Below, in pieces: positions 1-6,676 of a DNA stretch of 12,198 bases (its first letter is position 1; every line of letters starts with the position of its first letter). A program made the position numbers and the translations under genes. The stretch covers positions 1 through 12,198 of the forward strand of contig JAHJQP010000076.1 of assembly GCA_018819165.1 (NCBI GenBank), in the 5' to 3' direction. Source of the stretch: Pseudomonadota bacterium. Its GTDB lineage: Bacteria > Desulfobacterota > Syntrophia > Syntrophales > UBA5619. The notes beneath the pieces were generated by a model that searched no databases, was not told the DNA's origin, and was given only the letters and a program-made list of their open reading frames with translations.

Positions 1-7
1 CCGCGAT

Positions 8-1366
8 ATGACGGATCCTCAAGTCGCCATGCTGATGATGGGCGCCTTCATCCTCTCGATTCTTCTGGGCTTTCCCATCTGCTTCACGCTGGTCGCGATG
101 GGCGTGGGCTTCGGCTATTACGCCTATGCGTCGCCCGGCCAGCTCAGCCATATCTTTCAGAACCAGATCTTCGATCTGCTGGTGAACCAGTCCTACTCGG
201 TCATGAAAAACGACGTGCTGGTCGCGGTGCCGCTGTTTTTGTTCATGGGCTATATGGTTGAACGGTCCAACATCGTGGAGCGCCTGTTTTACAGCCTGAA
301 CATCGCTGCCCGCTTCGTGCCCGGCGCCATGGCCGTGGCGGCGCTGGTGACCTGCGCGATCTTTGCCACCGCGGTCGGCATCGTCGGCGCCGTGGTGACG
401 CTGATGGGGTTGCTGGCCTTTCCGGCCCTGCTGAAAGCCGGCTACGATGAGACACTGTCGGCCGGCGTCATCTGTGCCGGCGGTTGTCTCGGCATCCTGA
501 TCCCGCCGAGTATCATGCTGATCGTCTACGGGGCGATTTCCGGGGTTTCCGTGGTGCGGCTGTATGCCGGGGCGATGATTCCCGGGTTCATGCTGGCCGG
601 CCTTTACATCGCATACGTGGTGATACGGGTCGTCCTGAACCCCAAGCTGGCCCCGAAGCCGTCGCGCGAGGAGGCGGATATGCCCTTGAAGGACCTGCTG
701 ATCATGCTGCTGACCTCCTTCGTCCCGCTGGCCGTCCTGATTCTGTCGGTGCTGGGCGCCATCCTGTTCGGTTTGGCGACGCCGTCGGAAGCCGCCGCTG
801 TGGGCGCTTTCGGCAGCATCGCCCTGGCGGCGGGCTACCGCGAGCTCACCTGGGACCGTCTGAAACAATCCGTCTATCTCACGGCGCGCACCTCCGCCAT
901 GGTGTGCTGGCTGTTCATCGGCTCCTGGACCTTTTCGTCGGTGTTTTCTTACCTCGGCGGTCACATGGTCATCGAGGAGTTTGTGACAGGCATGGAACTT
1001 TCGCCCCTGTTTTTTCTGATTCTGGTGCAGATCATCATCTTTCTTCTGGGCTGGCCGCTGGAGTGGAGCGAGATCATCATCATCTTTGTGCCGATCTTTC
1101 TGCCGCTGCTGGACAAATTCTCGATCGACCCGCTGTTCTTCGGGATCCTCGTGGCGCTCAACCTGCAGACCTCGTTTCTGACGCCGCCGATGGCGATGTC
1201 GTGCTACTATCTCAAGGGGATCGCGCCGCCGGAAATCAAGCTTACGACGATCTTCAAGGGCTCGCTGCCGTTTTTGGCGATGGTGTTGCTTTCCATGGTC
1301 ATTATCCATACCTTTCCACAGATCTGCGAGTGGTTGCCGGATCTGATTTACGGCATCGCCAAATAG
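8..1366 (+). CDS. dctM: TRAP transporter large permease (DctM/FcbT3 type)
   Basis: This is the large membrane subunit of a tripartite ATP-independent periplasmic transporter, which imports organic acids using an ion gradient together with a small permease (DctQ) and a periplasmic binding protein (DctP). The 452-residue protein is almost entirely hydrophobic, with about a dozen membrane segments. Family hallmarks are visible: GIVGAVVTLMG near residues 124-134, GGCLGILIPPS near 158-168, the NLQTSFLTPPMAMS region near the end, and a C-terminal FPQICEWLP. The GIVGA and LQTSFLTPP motifs fit the mannitol/chloroaromatic (FcbT3) branch of the family. Length is normal for the family. The ATG at 8 is the first start in the window, so the ribosome binding site is cut off. 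DctQ and DctP are not here and probably lie upstream. The amidase follows 12 bases downstream, so the two are likely one operon. The substrate cannot be read from the sequence. Confidence 0.93.
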   Translation: MTDPQVAMLMMGAFILSILLGFPICFTLVAMGVGFGYYAYASPGQLSHIFQNQIFDLLVNQSYSVMKNDVLVAVPLFLFMGYMVERSNIVERLFYSLNIAARFVPGAMAVAALVTCAIFATAVGIVGAVVTLMGLLAFPALLKAGYDETLSAGVICAGGCLGILIPPSIMLIVYGAISGVSVVRLYAGAMIPGFMLAGLYIAYVVIRVVLNPKLAPKPSREEADMPLKDLLIMLLTSFVPLAVLILSVLGAILFGLATPSEAAAVGAFGSIALAAGYRELTWDRLKQSVYLTARTSAMVCWLFIGSWTFSSVFSYLGGHMVIEEFVTGMELSPLFFLILVQIIIFLLGWPLEWSEIIIIFVPIFLPLLDKFSIDPLFFGILVALNLQTSFLTPPMAMSCYYLKGIAPPEIKLTTIFKGSLPFLAMVLLSMVIIHTFPQICEWLPDLIYGIAK

Positions 1367-1378
1367 GGAGAGTCACTT

Positions 1379-2725
1379 ATGGCACTTCATGAAGGTGAAA
1401 TAAACCTGCCGCCGATCAGCGCAACCGAGGCGGCAGCAGCCATTTGCGCCGGTACCGTCACCTCGGAAGAACTGGTGAGCGCCTGCCTCGATCGCATCAA
1501 GGCGCTTGAGGAAAAGCTTGGGGCCTGGGCCTTCCTGGACCCCGACCATGCCTTGAATCAAGCGCGGGCGGCGGATCAGACACTGCAGGAAGGCAGGACG
1601 CTTGGCCGGCTTCACGGCATACCGGTCGGCGTCAAGGATATCTTCGATACCAAGGACATGCCGACCGAGGACGGGACGGTGTTGCATGCCGGACGCAATC
1701 CGCAGGAGGATGCAACGGCAGTCGCCCGGCTGCGCGAGGCGGGCGCCGTCATCATGGGCAAGACCGTGACCACCGAGCTGGCGGTCTTCTCGCCGGGCAA
1801 GACCCGAAATCCGCATGACCCGGAGCGAACCCCCGGCGGTTCCTCGAGCGGCTCCGCCGCTGCCGTGGCGGCGGGGATGGTCCCCCTCGCCATCGGCAGC
1901 CAGACCAACGGATCGGTGATCCGTCCGGCTGCTTTCTGCGGGGTTTACGGATACAAGCCGACCTTCGGTCTCATCTCCCGCCATCGGGTGCTTCAGCAGT
2001 CGCGGCCGCTGGATCAGATTGGCGTGTTTGCCCGCACCATCGAGGATGCGGCCATGATCGCGGAAGCGATCATGGGTTTTGACGACCGTGATCCCGATAC
2101 GCGATTGCGGGCAAGACCCGCGCTTGTGGCGACGCTGTCCGAAGAGCCGCCGGTGCAGCCGCGCCTGGCTTTCGTGAAAACGCCGATGTGGGAGCAGGCC
2201 GACAATGATACCCAGGAGGCCTTTGCTGAATTGGTCGCACACCTGGGGGAAAAGGTCGGCGAAGCGACACTTCCAGATATTTTCAGGGAGGCGGTTGGGC
2301 TGCACCGCACGATCATGGAGGCGGACTTGGCCAGAAGTTTTGAACGGGAATATGAAACCGGCCGGGACAAGCTGAGTTCCATCCTGCGGGAGATGATCGA
2401 GCGCGGGCAGAAGGTCCTGGCCGTGGATTACAACAACGCGGTCAGCCAGATACCGGTTTTCAATCACGCCCTCGATCAGGTCTTTGAATGGCATGACGCC
2501 ATTTTGACGCCTGCGACGATCGGCGAGGCCCCTGTAGGTCTGGAATCGACGGGAAGTCCGATTTTCTGCACCCTCTGGACCCTTTGCGGGATGCCTGCAA
2601 TCACGCTTCCCGTCCTGCAGGGAAGCCATGGCATGCCGATGGGGGTGCAACTGGTGGGACCCAGGGGAGACGATGCCCGCCTGCTACGCACGGCGCGTTG
2701 GCTGGTGAACCTTGTCGGCGAGTAG
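1379..2725 (+). CDS. amidase signature family hydrolase
   Basis: This is a 448-residue cytoplasmic amidase of the amidase-signature family (GatA, mandelamide amidase and aryl acylamidase relatives). These enzymes hydrolyse a C-N amide bond with a Ser-cisSer-Lys triad. The triad is visible: Lys86 in GVKDIFDTKD, the cis-serine Ser155 in the glycine/serine stretch TPGGSSSGSAAAVAAG (151-166), and the nucleophile Ser179 in QTNGSVIRPAAFCGVYG. The spacing of 24 residues between the two serines matches the family. A gatB partner is not nearby and the protein is shorter than typical GatA, so a catabolic amidase is more likely than tRNA amidotransferase. The start is supported by a GGGAGAG Shine-Dalgarno immediately after the permease stop, giving a 12-base gap. 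Position directly behind a TRAP permease suggests it processes the imported compound. The exact substrate is unknown. Confidence 0.92.
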   Translation: MALHEGEINLPPISATEAAAAICAGTVTSEELVSACLDRIKALEEKLGAWAFLDPDHALNQARAADQTLQEGRTLGRLHGIPVGVKDIFDTKDMPTEDGTVLHAGRNPQEDATAVARLREAGAVIMGKTVTTELAVFSPGKTRNPHDPERTPGGSSSGSAAAVAAGMVPLAIGSQTNGSVIRPAAFCGVYGYKPTFGLISRHRVLQQSRPLDQIGVFARTIEDAAMIAEAIMGFDDRDPDTRLRARPALVATLSEEPPVQPRLAFVKTPMWEQADNDTQEAFAELVAHLGEKVGEATLPDIFREAVGLHRTIMEADLARSFEREYETGRDKLSSILREMIERGQKVLAVDYNNAVSQIPVFNHALDQVFEWHDAILTPATIGEAPVGLESTGSPIFCTLWTLCGMPAITLPVLQGSHGMPMGVQLVGPRGDDARLLRTARWLVNLVGE

Positions 2726-2839
2726 AATCTCTGGTAAAAAAAGACAAGGCGAGCGAGGCAGGCCGGTGATGATTTCTATTTCGTCATCGACGGCGGTTCG
2801 TTCGTGTGACAACGATATTGAACGAAGTAGGGAGGTTCC
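2726..2839 (+). other. gap with imperfect hairpins upstream of small membrane gene
   Basis: This 114-base gap between the amidase and the small membrane gene contains an inverted repeat, TTCGTTC at 2797-2803 and GAACGAA at 2820-2826, with a 16-base loop. A weaker GATGA/TCATC pairing lies just upstream. No T-run follows, so it does not look like a terminator. It could be a leader structure or mere spacing. I see no clear promoter. Confidence 0.3.
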
Positions 2840-3016
2840 ATGAGTAACTTGATCAGTGGGTTGATTGCCATCTCGTTGGTTACGGTGTTCCTGGTTTTTT
2901 ACGCCGTAAAATTACATTCTTATCCGCTCTGGATCATCATCTTTGCAATCATGTGCTTAGCTATCAGCGACTTTGTACAGTCTGTCAGGGAAGATAGGAA
3001 TAACAACAAAAAGTGA
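2840..3016 (+). CDS. small two-helix membrane protein, 58 residues
   Basis: The reading frame starts at the ATG at 2840, preceded by a good Shine-Dalgarno (GGGAGG ending at 2835), and ends with TGA at 3014-3016. The 58-residue product has a hydrophobic segment at about residues 4-22 (ISGLIAISLVTVFLVFY), a short polar turn (KLHSYP), a second hydrophobic segment at about 29-43 (PLWIIIFAIMCLAI) and a charged tail ending EDRNNNKK. This predicts two membrane helices in a hairpin. I do not recognise the family. The good ribosome binding site and the clean hydrophobic pattern argue that it is real. It follows the TRAP-amidase unit and precedes a TRAP permease remnant, so it may once have belonged to a transporter operon. 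Its base composition is more AT-rich than its neighbours. Confidence 0.6.
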   Translation: MSNLISGLIAISLVTVFLVFYAVKLHSYPLWIIIFAIMCLAISDFVQSVREDRNNNKK

Positions 3017-3069
3017 TCTTCCGTTTTGAAGCAGCAACATGCCGCCCGAATGACGAGTGATGTGATGCG

Positions 3070-3141
3070 GGCGGCCTCGGTATCTTCCTGCTGTACCTGT
3101 TCCCGCAGATCGGGCTGTGGCTGCCGAGTTTGGTGTATGGC
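3070..3141 (+). pseudogene. remnant of a second TRAP large permease C-terminus
   Basis: Reading the codons from 3070 gives a short hydrophobic peptide ending in FPQIGLWLPSLVYG (3100-3141). This matches the end of the intact permease at the start of the window, which has FPQICEWLPDLIYG. Ten of fifteen residues are identical over the last fifteen, and the F-P-x-I-x-x-W-L-P pattern typical of DctM C-termini is kept. The frame is closed by a TGA at 3058-3060 upstream, there is no start codon or ribosome binding site, and the rest of the about 450-residue protein is missing. It is therefore the tail of a deleted paralogous or neighbouring TRAP permease gene. The natural stop has also been lost, since the frame runs on past the conserved end. 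Confidence 0.65.
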
Positions 3142-3148
3142 CATCGAG

Positions 3149-3170
3149 GAACACGGCCTCAGCCGTGTTC
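3149..3170 (+). other. perfect 9-bp hairpin
   Basis: GAACACGGC (3149-3157) pairs perfectly with GCCGTGTTC (3162-3170) around a CTCA loop. No T-run follows directly. It lies between the TRAP remnant and the rho-independent terminator and may strengthen 3' end formation. Confidence 0.45.
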
Positions 3171-3185
3171 ACAACAAAAAGTGAA

Positions 3186-3224
3186 GAGAGGGCGGTCCCC
3201 CGTGGGACTGCCCTCTTCTTTTTT
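3186..3224 (+). terminator. rho-independent terminator
   Basis: A 14-bp stem forms between 3186-3199 and 3204-3217, with two G-U pairs and a four-base loop. It is followed by C and six T residues (3219-3224). This is a textbook intrinsic terminator for plus-strand transcription and closes the TRAP/amidase/small-membrane-protein region before gpmA. Confidence 0.9.
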
Positions 3225-3241
3225 AGGACCATTTTTGGTTC

Positions 3242-3270
3242 TTGCCGGAACGGCCGGGATGTGCGATACT
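3242..3270 (+). promoter_or_regulatory. candidate sigma70 promoter for gpmA
   Basis: TTGCCG at 3242-3247 and GATACT at 3265-3270 are spaced 17 bases apart, each matching four of six consensus positions. The pair lies just after the terminator and about 65 bases before the gpmA start, which is where a new promoter is expected. It is an inspection-based call. Confidence 0.4.
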
Positions 3271-3334
3271 GATCTTACTTCCGTCCATGCGGCATGAAAG
3301 TCAAAACAGATTCACTTTACAAGGGGGGAGAGAG

Positions 3335-4084
3335 ATGATCCGGCTGGTTTTGCTTCGTCATGGGGAGAGCACCTGGAACCTGGAGAACCGCTTCACCGGA
3401 TGGACCGACGTCGATCTCAACGAGCAGGGGATCCGCGAGGCGCATGAGGGTGGGCGGCTCCTGAAAGAGGGAGGCTACACCTTCGATCTGGCCCATACGT
3501 CGGTCCTGAAAAGGGCGATCCGGACCCTCTGGATCGCCCTCGACGAGATGGACCTGATGTGGATTCCCGTCTACCGCTCCTGGCGGCTCAACGAACGCCA
3601 CTACGGCGCCCTGCAGGGGCTCAACAAGAAGGACACCGCCGATAAATTCGGCATGGAACTTGTCCACGCCTGGCGTCGGAGTTACGATGTTCCCCCTCCC
3701 GCCCTCGAGGAAACGGACGACCGTTTTCCCGGCCGGGATCCCCGGTATGCGGATCTCAAGCCGGAGGAGGTGCCGCGAAGCGAGTCGCTCAAGAACACGC
3801 TGGAGAGGGTTCTGCCCTACTGGCATGAGGCGATCGTGCCGGACCTCCGCGCAGGAAAGAAGATCCTCGTTTCAGCGCACGGAAACAGCATGCGCGCCCT
3901 GGTGAAATACCTGGACAAGATCCCCGATGAGGTGATCACAGAGCTGAACATCCCGACGGGGATCCCTCTTGTCTACGAACTGGATGACCATCTGCGCGCC
4001 GTCAACCACTACTACTTGGGGGACCAGGAGGCCGTCGCTAAGGCGACCGCCTCGGTGGCGGGACAGTTATCCGGGAAGAAGTGA
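3335..4084 (+). CDS. gpmA: 2,3-bisphosphoglycerate-dependent phosphoglycerate mutase
   Basis: The enzyme interconverts 3-phosphoglycerate and 2-phosphoglycerate in glycolysis and gluconeogenesis in the cytoplasm. The 249-residue protein matches the usual GpmA length (about 250). The phosphohistidine motif LLRHGEST gives His9. The downstream catalytic set is Glu87 and Arg88 in RLNERHYGALQG, and His182 in SAHGNSMRAL. The FTGWTDVDLNEQG segment (20-32) is also typical. The ATG at 3335 was chosen because it follows a purine-rich ribosome binding site (GGGGGGAG, 3323-3330) and puts the catalytic His at residue 9. An in-frame extension upstream to 3242 would overlap the candidate promoter and has no family support. 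The gene appears to be transcribed alone, between a terminator and promoter upstream and a REP-like hairpin downstream. Confidence 0.96.
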   Translation: MIRLVLLRHGESTWNLENRFTGWTDVDLNEQGIREAHEGGRLLKEGGYTFDLAHTSVLKRAIRTLWIALDEMDLMWIPVYRSWRLNERHYGALQGLNKKDTADKFGMELVHAWRRSYDVPPPALEETDDRFPGRDPRYADLKPEEVPRSESLKNTLERVLPYWHEAIVPDLRAGKKILVSAHGNSMRALVKYLDKIPDEVITELNIPTGIPLVYELDDHLRAVNHYYLGDQEAVAKATASVAGQLSGKK

Positions 4085-4100
4085 TCCGTGTCTGCGGCTT

Positions 4101-4211
4101 ACGAAAATGGACGAAAATGGGGAAATCTGGGAAAATCTGGGACAGCTCCCTATTTTTCAAAGGAAAATAGGGAGCTGTCCCCATTTTCCATTTTCCGCGC
4201 TGTCCCCATTT
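4101..4211 (+). repeat. REP-like palindromic repeat element
   Basis: This spacer is built from repeats. ACGAAAATGG occurs twice in tandem (4101-4120). Two AAATCTGGG units follow. A 20-bp near-perfect stem then lies at 4139-4158 and 4162-4181, with one G-U pair and an AAA loop. Its core reads GGGACAGCTCCCTATTTT and complement. GCTGTCCCCATTT is repeated directly at 4174-4186 and 4199-4211. A related sequence appears at 9998-10033. The design resembles REP-type intergenic elements. The hairpin may also act as a transcription end or mRNA-stabilising structure after gpmA. It ends only a few bases before the ribosome binding site of the acyl-CoA dehydrogenase. Confidence 0.75.
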
Positions 4212-4231
4212 AATGGGAAGGAGTTATCCAT

Positions 4232-6040
4232 ATGGCCAATCTGATTGTGGATCCGAGGGACCAGAGGTTCGTTCTTTATGAGATGCTGAACGTCGAGGAG
4301 CTCTGCAAGGCGCCGCTCTACGCCGACTTTTCGCGGGACATGTTCGACATGGCCCTCAACGAGGCGGAGAAGTTCGCCACGAGCGCCATTTTCCCCACCC
4401 TCGCCGAGGGGGACCGGGAGGGGTGCCGCCTGGAGGCGGGGAACGTCTTTGTCCCCAAGTGCTACCACCGCTGCATGCAGATCTACCGCGAGGGGGGCTG
4501 GGGGACGATGAGCGTCTCTCCGGAGGCCGGCGGCCAGGGGTTCCCCCTTGTTATCTCCGTGGCCGCCAAGGAGTGGTTCAGCCACAATACCGCCTTCGTC
4601 AACTACGTCTCCCTGACCGAAGGGGCCGCCCACCTCATCGAGGTCTACGGAACGGAGGTGCAGAAGAAGAAATACCTCCCAAAGATGCACGCCTCCGAGT
4701 GGGGCGGGACGATGGCCCTGACCGAGGCGGGCGCCGGGACCGACGTGGGAAACCTGAAAACCAAGGCCATCCGGCAACCGGACGGGACCTTCCGCCTCCA
4801 GGGGACGAAGATTTTCATCACGGCGGGAGACAGCGATCTCATGGAGAACATCATCCATCCCGTCCTCGCCAGGATCGAAGGGGACCCCCCGGGGACGGGC
4901 GGGATCTCGATCTTCCTCGTTCCCAAGTACATCATCAACGACGACGGTTCGGCGGGTAAGCGCAACGACTTCACAATCGGGTCGATCGAAGAGAAGATGG
5001 GGCTCCACGGCTCGGCCACCTGCACGATCAACCTCGGCGACAACGGGGAATGCTGCGCGGAACTCCTGGGCGAGGAGCGCCAGGGAATGAAGATCATGTT
5101 CCAGATGATGAACGGCGCCCGGATCGGCGTGGGTATCCAGTCCCTCTCCAGCGCCTCCATCGCCTACCTCCACGCCCTTCAGTACGCGAAGGAGCGCCTC
5201 CAGGGCTCGTCTCTCATGGAGATGAAGAACCCCGCCGCACCGCGGGTGGCCATCATCCAGCACCCCGATGTGCGGCGGATGCTCATCTGGATGAAGGCCC
5301 ACACGGACGGGTTCCGGGCGCTGCTTTACTTTGCAGCTCTCTGCGCGGACCGCTGCCGAGCGACCGACGACGAGGCGGAAAAGGACAAATATAACGGCTT
5401 CCTGGAGGTCCTCACCCCCATCTGCAAGGCCTACTGCTCCGACATGGGATTCCGGGTGACGGAAACGGCGATCCAGGTCTACGGCGGATACGGCTACTGC
5501 GCCGAGTACCCGGTCGAGCAGTTCCTCCGCGACGAGAAGATCGCCTCGATCTACGAGGGGACGAACGGCATCCAGGCCCTCGACCTGGTCGGCCGGAAGC
5601 TCGGGCTCAAGAAGGGGATGTACTTCGTGAACCTGTTAGGCGAGATGGGTTTGACGATAGCCAAATACCAGTCGACCCTGCCCGATCTGGCCCCCGACGT
5701 CCAGGCCGCGATGAACACCCTGACGGAGACGGCGATGCTCTTCGCCGCAAGCGGGAAGGCGGGGAAATTTCTGATCCCCGTGGCAAACGCCTATCCCTTC
5801 CTGATGCTCATGGGGCAGGTCGTCACGGCGTGGCTCCTCCTCTGGGAGGCGGGCGTGGCAAAAGAGAAGCTCGCTGCCCCGGACGGCGGCGGCGCCGACA
5901 AGCTCTTCTACGAGGGGAAGGTAGCCACGGCCCGGTATTTCATCAAGCACGTTCTGCCCGAGGTGGACGCGGCGGCGAAGGCAATCAAAAGCGAGGACGT
6001 CTCCATGATGGAGATCGCCGACGAGGCCTTCGCCTCCTGA
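4232..6040 (+). CDS. acyl-CoA dehydrogenase, long form with extra C-terminal domain
   Basis: This FAD enzyme introduces a 2,3-double bond into an acyl-CoA and passes electrons to electron-transfer flavoprotein, the first oxidative step of β-oxidation. The 602-residue protein has the N-terminal helical domain, the flavin-contacting MALTEAGAGTDVG (161-173), and the C-terminal helical domain with QVYGGYGYCAEYPVEQFLRD (415-434) followed by ASIYEGTNGIQALDLVGRKL. Glu442 in YEGTNGIQ is the expected catalytic base. About 140 residues follow beyond the usual 380-400-residue core, matching the extended acyl-CoA dehydrogenase class that includes DmdC (3-methylmercaptopropionyl-CoA dehydrogenase). Substrate cannot be assigned. 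The start has an AAGGAG site at 4218-4223. The gene lies between a REP-like element and the repeat that flanks the AbiE module, and probably belonged with the acyl-CoA synthetase genes at 8335-10872. Confidence 0.95.
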   Translation: MANLIVDPRDQRFVLYEMLNVEELCKAPLYADFSRDMFDMALNEAEKFATSAIFPTLAEGDREGCRLEAGNVFVPKCYHRCMQIYREGGWGTMSVSPEAGGQGFPLVISVAAKEWFSHNTAFVNYVSLTEGAAHLIEVYGTEVQKKKYLPKMHASEWGGTMALTEAGAGTDVGNLKTKAIRQPDGTFRLQGTKIFITAGDSDLMENIIHPVLARIEGDPPGTGGISIFLVPKYIINDDGSAGKRNDFTIGSIEEKMGLHGSATCTINLGDNGECCAELLGEERQGMKIMFQMMNGARIGVGIQSLSSASIAYLHALQYAKERLQGSSLMEMKNPAAPRVAIIQHPDVRRMLIWMKAHTDGFRALLYFAALCADRCRATDDEAEKDKYNGFLEVLTPICKAYCSDMGFRVTETAIQVYGGYGYCAEYPVEQFLRDEKIASIYEGTNGIQALDLVGRKLGLKKGMYFVNLLGEMGLTIAKYQSTLPDLAPDVQAAMNTLTETAMLFAASGKAGKFLIPVANAYPFLMLMGQVVTAWLLLWEAGVAKEKLAAPDGGGADKLFYEGKVATARYFIKHVLPEVDAAAKAIKSEDVSMMEIADEAFAS

Positions 6041-6051
6041 CGGACCACAGG

Positions 6052-6080
6052 GACCTTCCCCCGAAGAATGTACCAAGTTC
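6052..6080 (+). repeat. left 29-bp repeat flanking the AbiE module
   Basis: This 29-base sequence, starting GACCTTCCCCC and ending ATGTACCAAGTTC, matches 7630-7658 at 27 of 29 positions in the same orientation. It lies 11 bases after the acyl-CoA dehydrogenase stop. Unlike the right copy, the complementary arm that would complete a palindrome is missing here. Confidence 0.8.
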
Positions 6081-6103
6081 GTTTTAACTCTTTCCTGGAA
6101 CCG

Positions 6104-6676
6104 TCAAGGAGTAACCGGGCAGATCAGTTCATGGACCAGCTTTCTGGTTTGCCCGGGAAAGTCGTTTGCCAGCCGATCCAGCCTCCGTTTGTCCAGGAGA
6201 TCGAGATCCAGCTCGTCCCGAAAGGGAATCGCTTTACGCAGATAGATTGTATCGAGCAGGGCCTTCTCCGGAAGGGCCAGGTTGAAGCCGTCCCGGGTCT
6301 CGAAACCGGTGAAAAGGCGGGCGGCAAGATGGGAAAATTCGATCGTCACCCCGCCGTATTCGAGGTTCCGGGCCGAACCGACCGCCGTGCTGAGCGTCAG
6401 CACAGTGCAGACTACCGGGGATTGCAGGAGGACGCCGTGACGATTCAGGGCCCACTCGCAGGAGATGTAGGACGGGGTGCGGAGAAAGCAGGCGACCTCC
6501 TCGATCTCCGGCCGATTCTTCAGGAAGGCGTTGACATACACCCCCCTGGCAATACGCCCGACCATTCCGCTTTTCAGCGCCCGCGTCAGAAAGACATTGG
6601 CGTTGCCGGTGAATTTCTCCACATCGGCGTAGCGGAAGAGTTGCGGCAACTGCTGGAGAATTTTCACCGATGTCAC
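6104..6676 (-). CDS. abiEi: AbiEi-family antitoxin / transcriptional regulator
   Basis: This is the likely antitoxin of a type IV toxin-antitoxin pair. In that class the antitoxin does not bind the toxin directly, and it autoregulates the operon through an N-terminal winged helix-turn-helix. The 190-residue protein has a helix-turn-helix-like N-terminus at about residues 10-48, ending in GMVGRIARGVYVN, a sequence style typical of AbiEi proteins. The larger C-terminal part contains SYISCEWALNRHG and LALPEKALLDTIY, resembling the AbiEi antitoxin domain. The start is a GTG at 6676 that overlaps the toxin stop as GTGA, so translation is probably coupled. An in-frame GTG at 6667 is an alternative. 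It is the second gene of the pair, the reverse of the usual order. Confidence 0.85.
   Translation of the reverse strand: MTSVKILQQLPQLFRYADVEKFTGNANVFLTRALKSGMVGRIARGVYVNAFLKNRPEIEEVACFLRTPSYISCEWALNRHGVLLQSPVVCTVLTLSTAVGSARNLEYGGVTIEFSHLAARLFTGFETRDGFNLALPEKALLDTIYLRKAIPFRDELDLDLLDKRRLDRLANDFPGQTRKLVHELICPVTP

Larger units (their letters stand above)
3003..3184 (+). repeat. pair of 14-bp perfect direct repeats bracketing the TRAP remnant
   Basis: ACAACAAAAAGTGA occurs at 3003-3016, where it forms the last codons and stop of the small membrane gene, and again at 3171-3184. The interval between the copies contains the TRAP permease remnant. In both copies AAA AAG TGA can be read as Lys-Lys-stop. 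This pattern fits a short duplication or a recombination scar. Confidence 0.6.

Noticed and set aside
1373..2650. A 425-codon minus-strand open frame opposite the amidase gene
   Set aside because: It is antisense to a clear amidase with intact active site, its product has no recognisable motif, and long mirror frames are common in GC-rich DNA.
3050..3184. A 44-codon plus-strand ORF overlapping the TRAP remnant in another frame
   Set aside because: No ribosome binding site, Cys/Arg-rich translation, and the alternative frame shows real TRAP similarity.
4101..4211. Possible CRISPR-like repeats after gpmA
   Set aside because: The repeats are short, irregular and palindromic, with no uniform spacers, which fits a REP-type element and not a CRISPR array.
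4157..5302. A 381-codon minus-strand open frame opposite the acyl-CoA dehydrogenase
   Set aside because: The product is rich in His, Gly and Leu typical of a mirror of GC-rich coding sequence, and the plus strand encodes an unmistakable enzyme.
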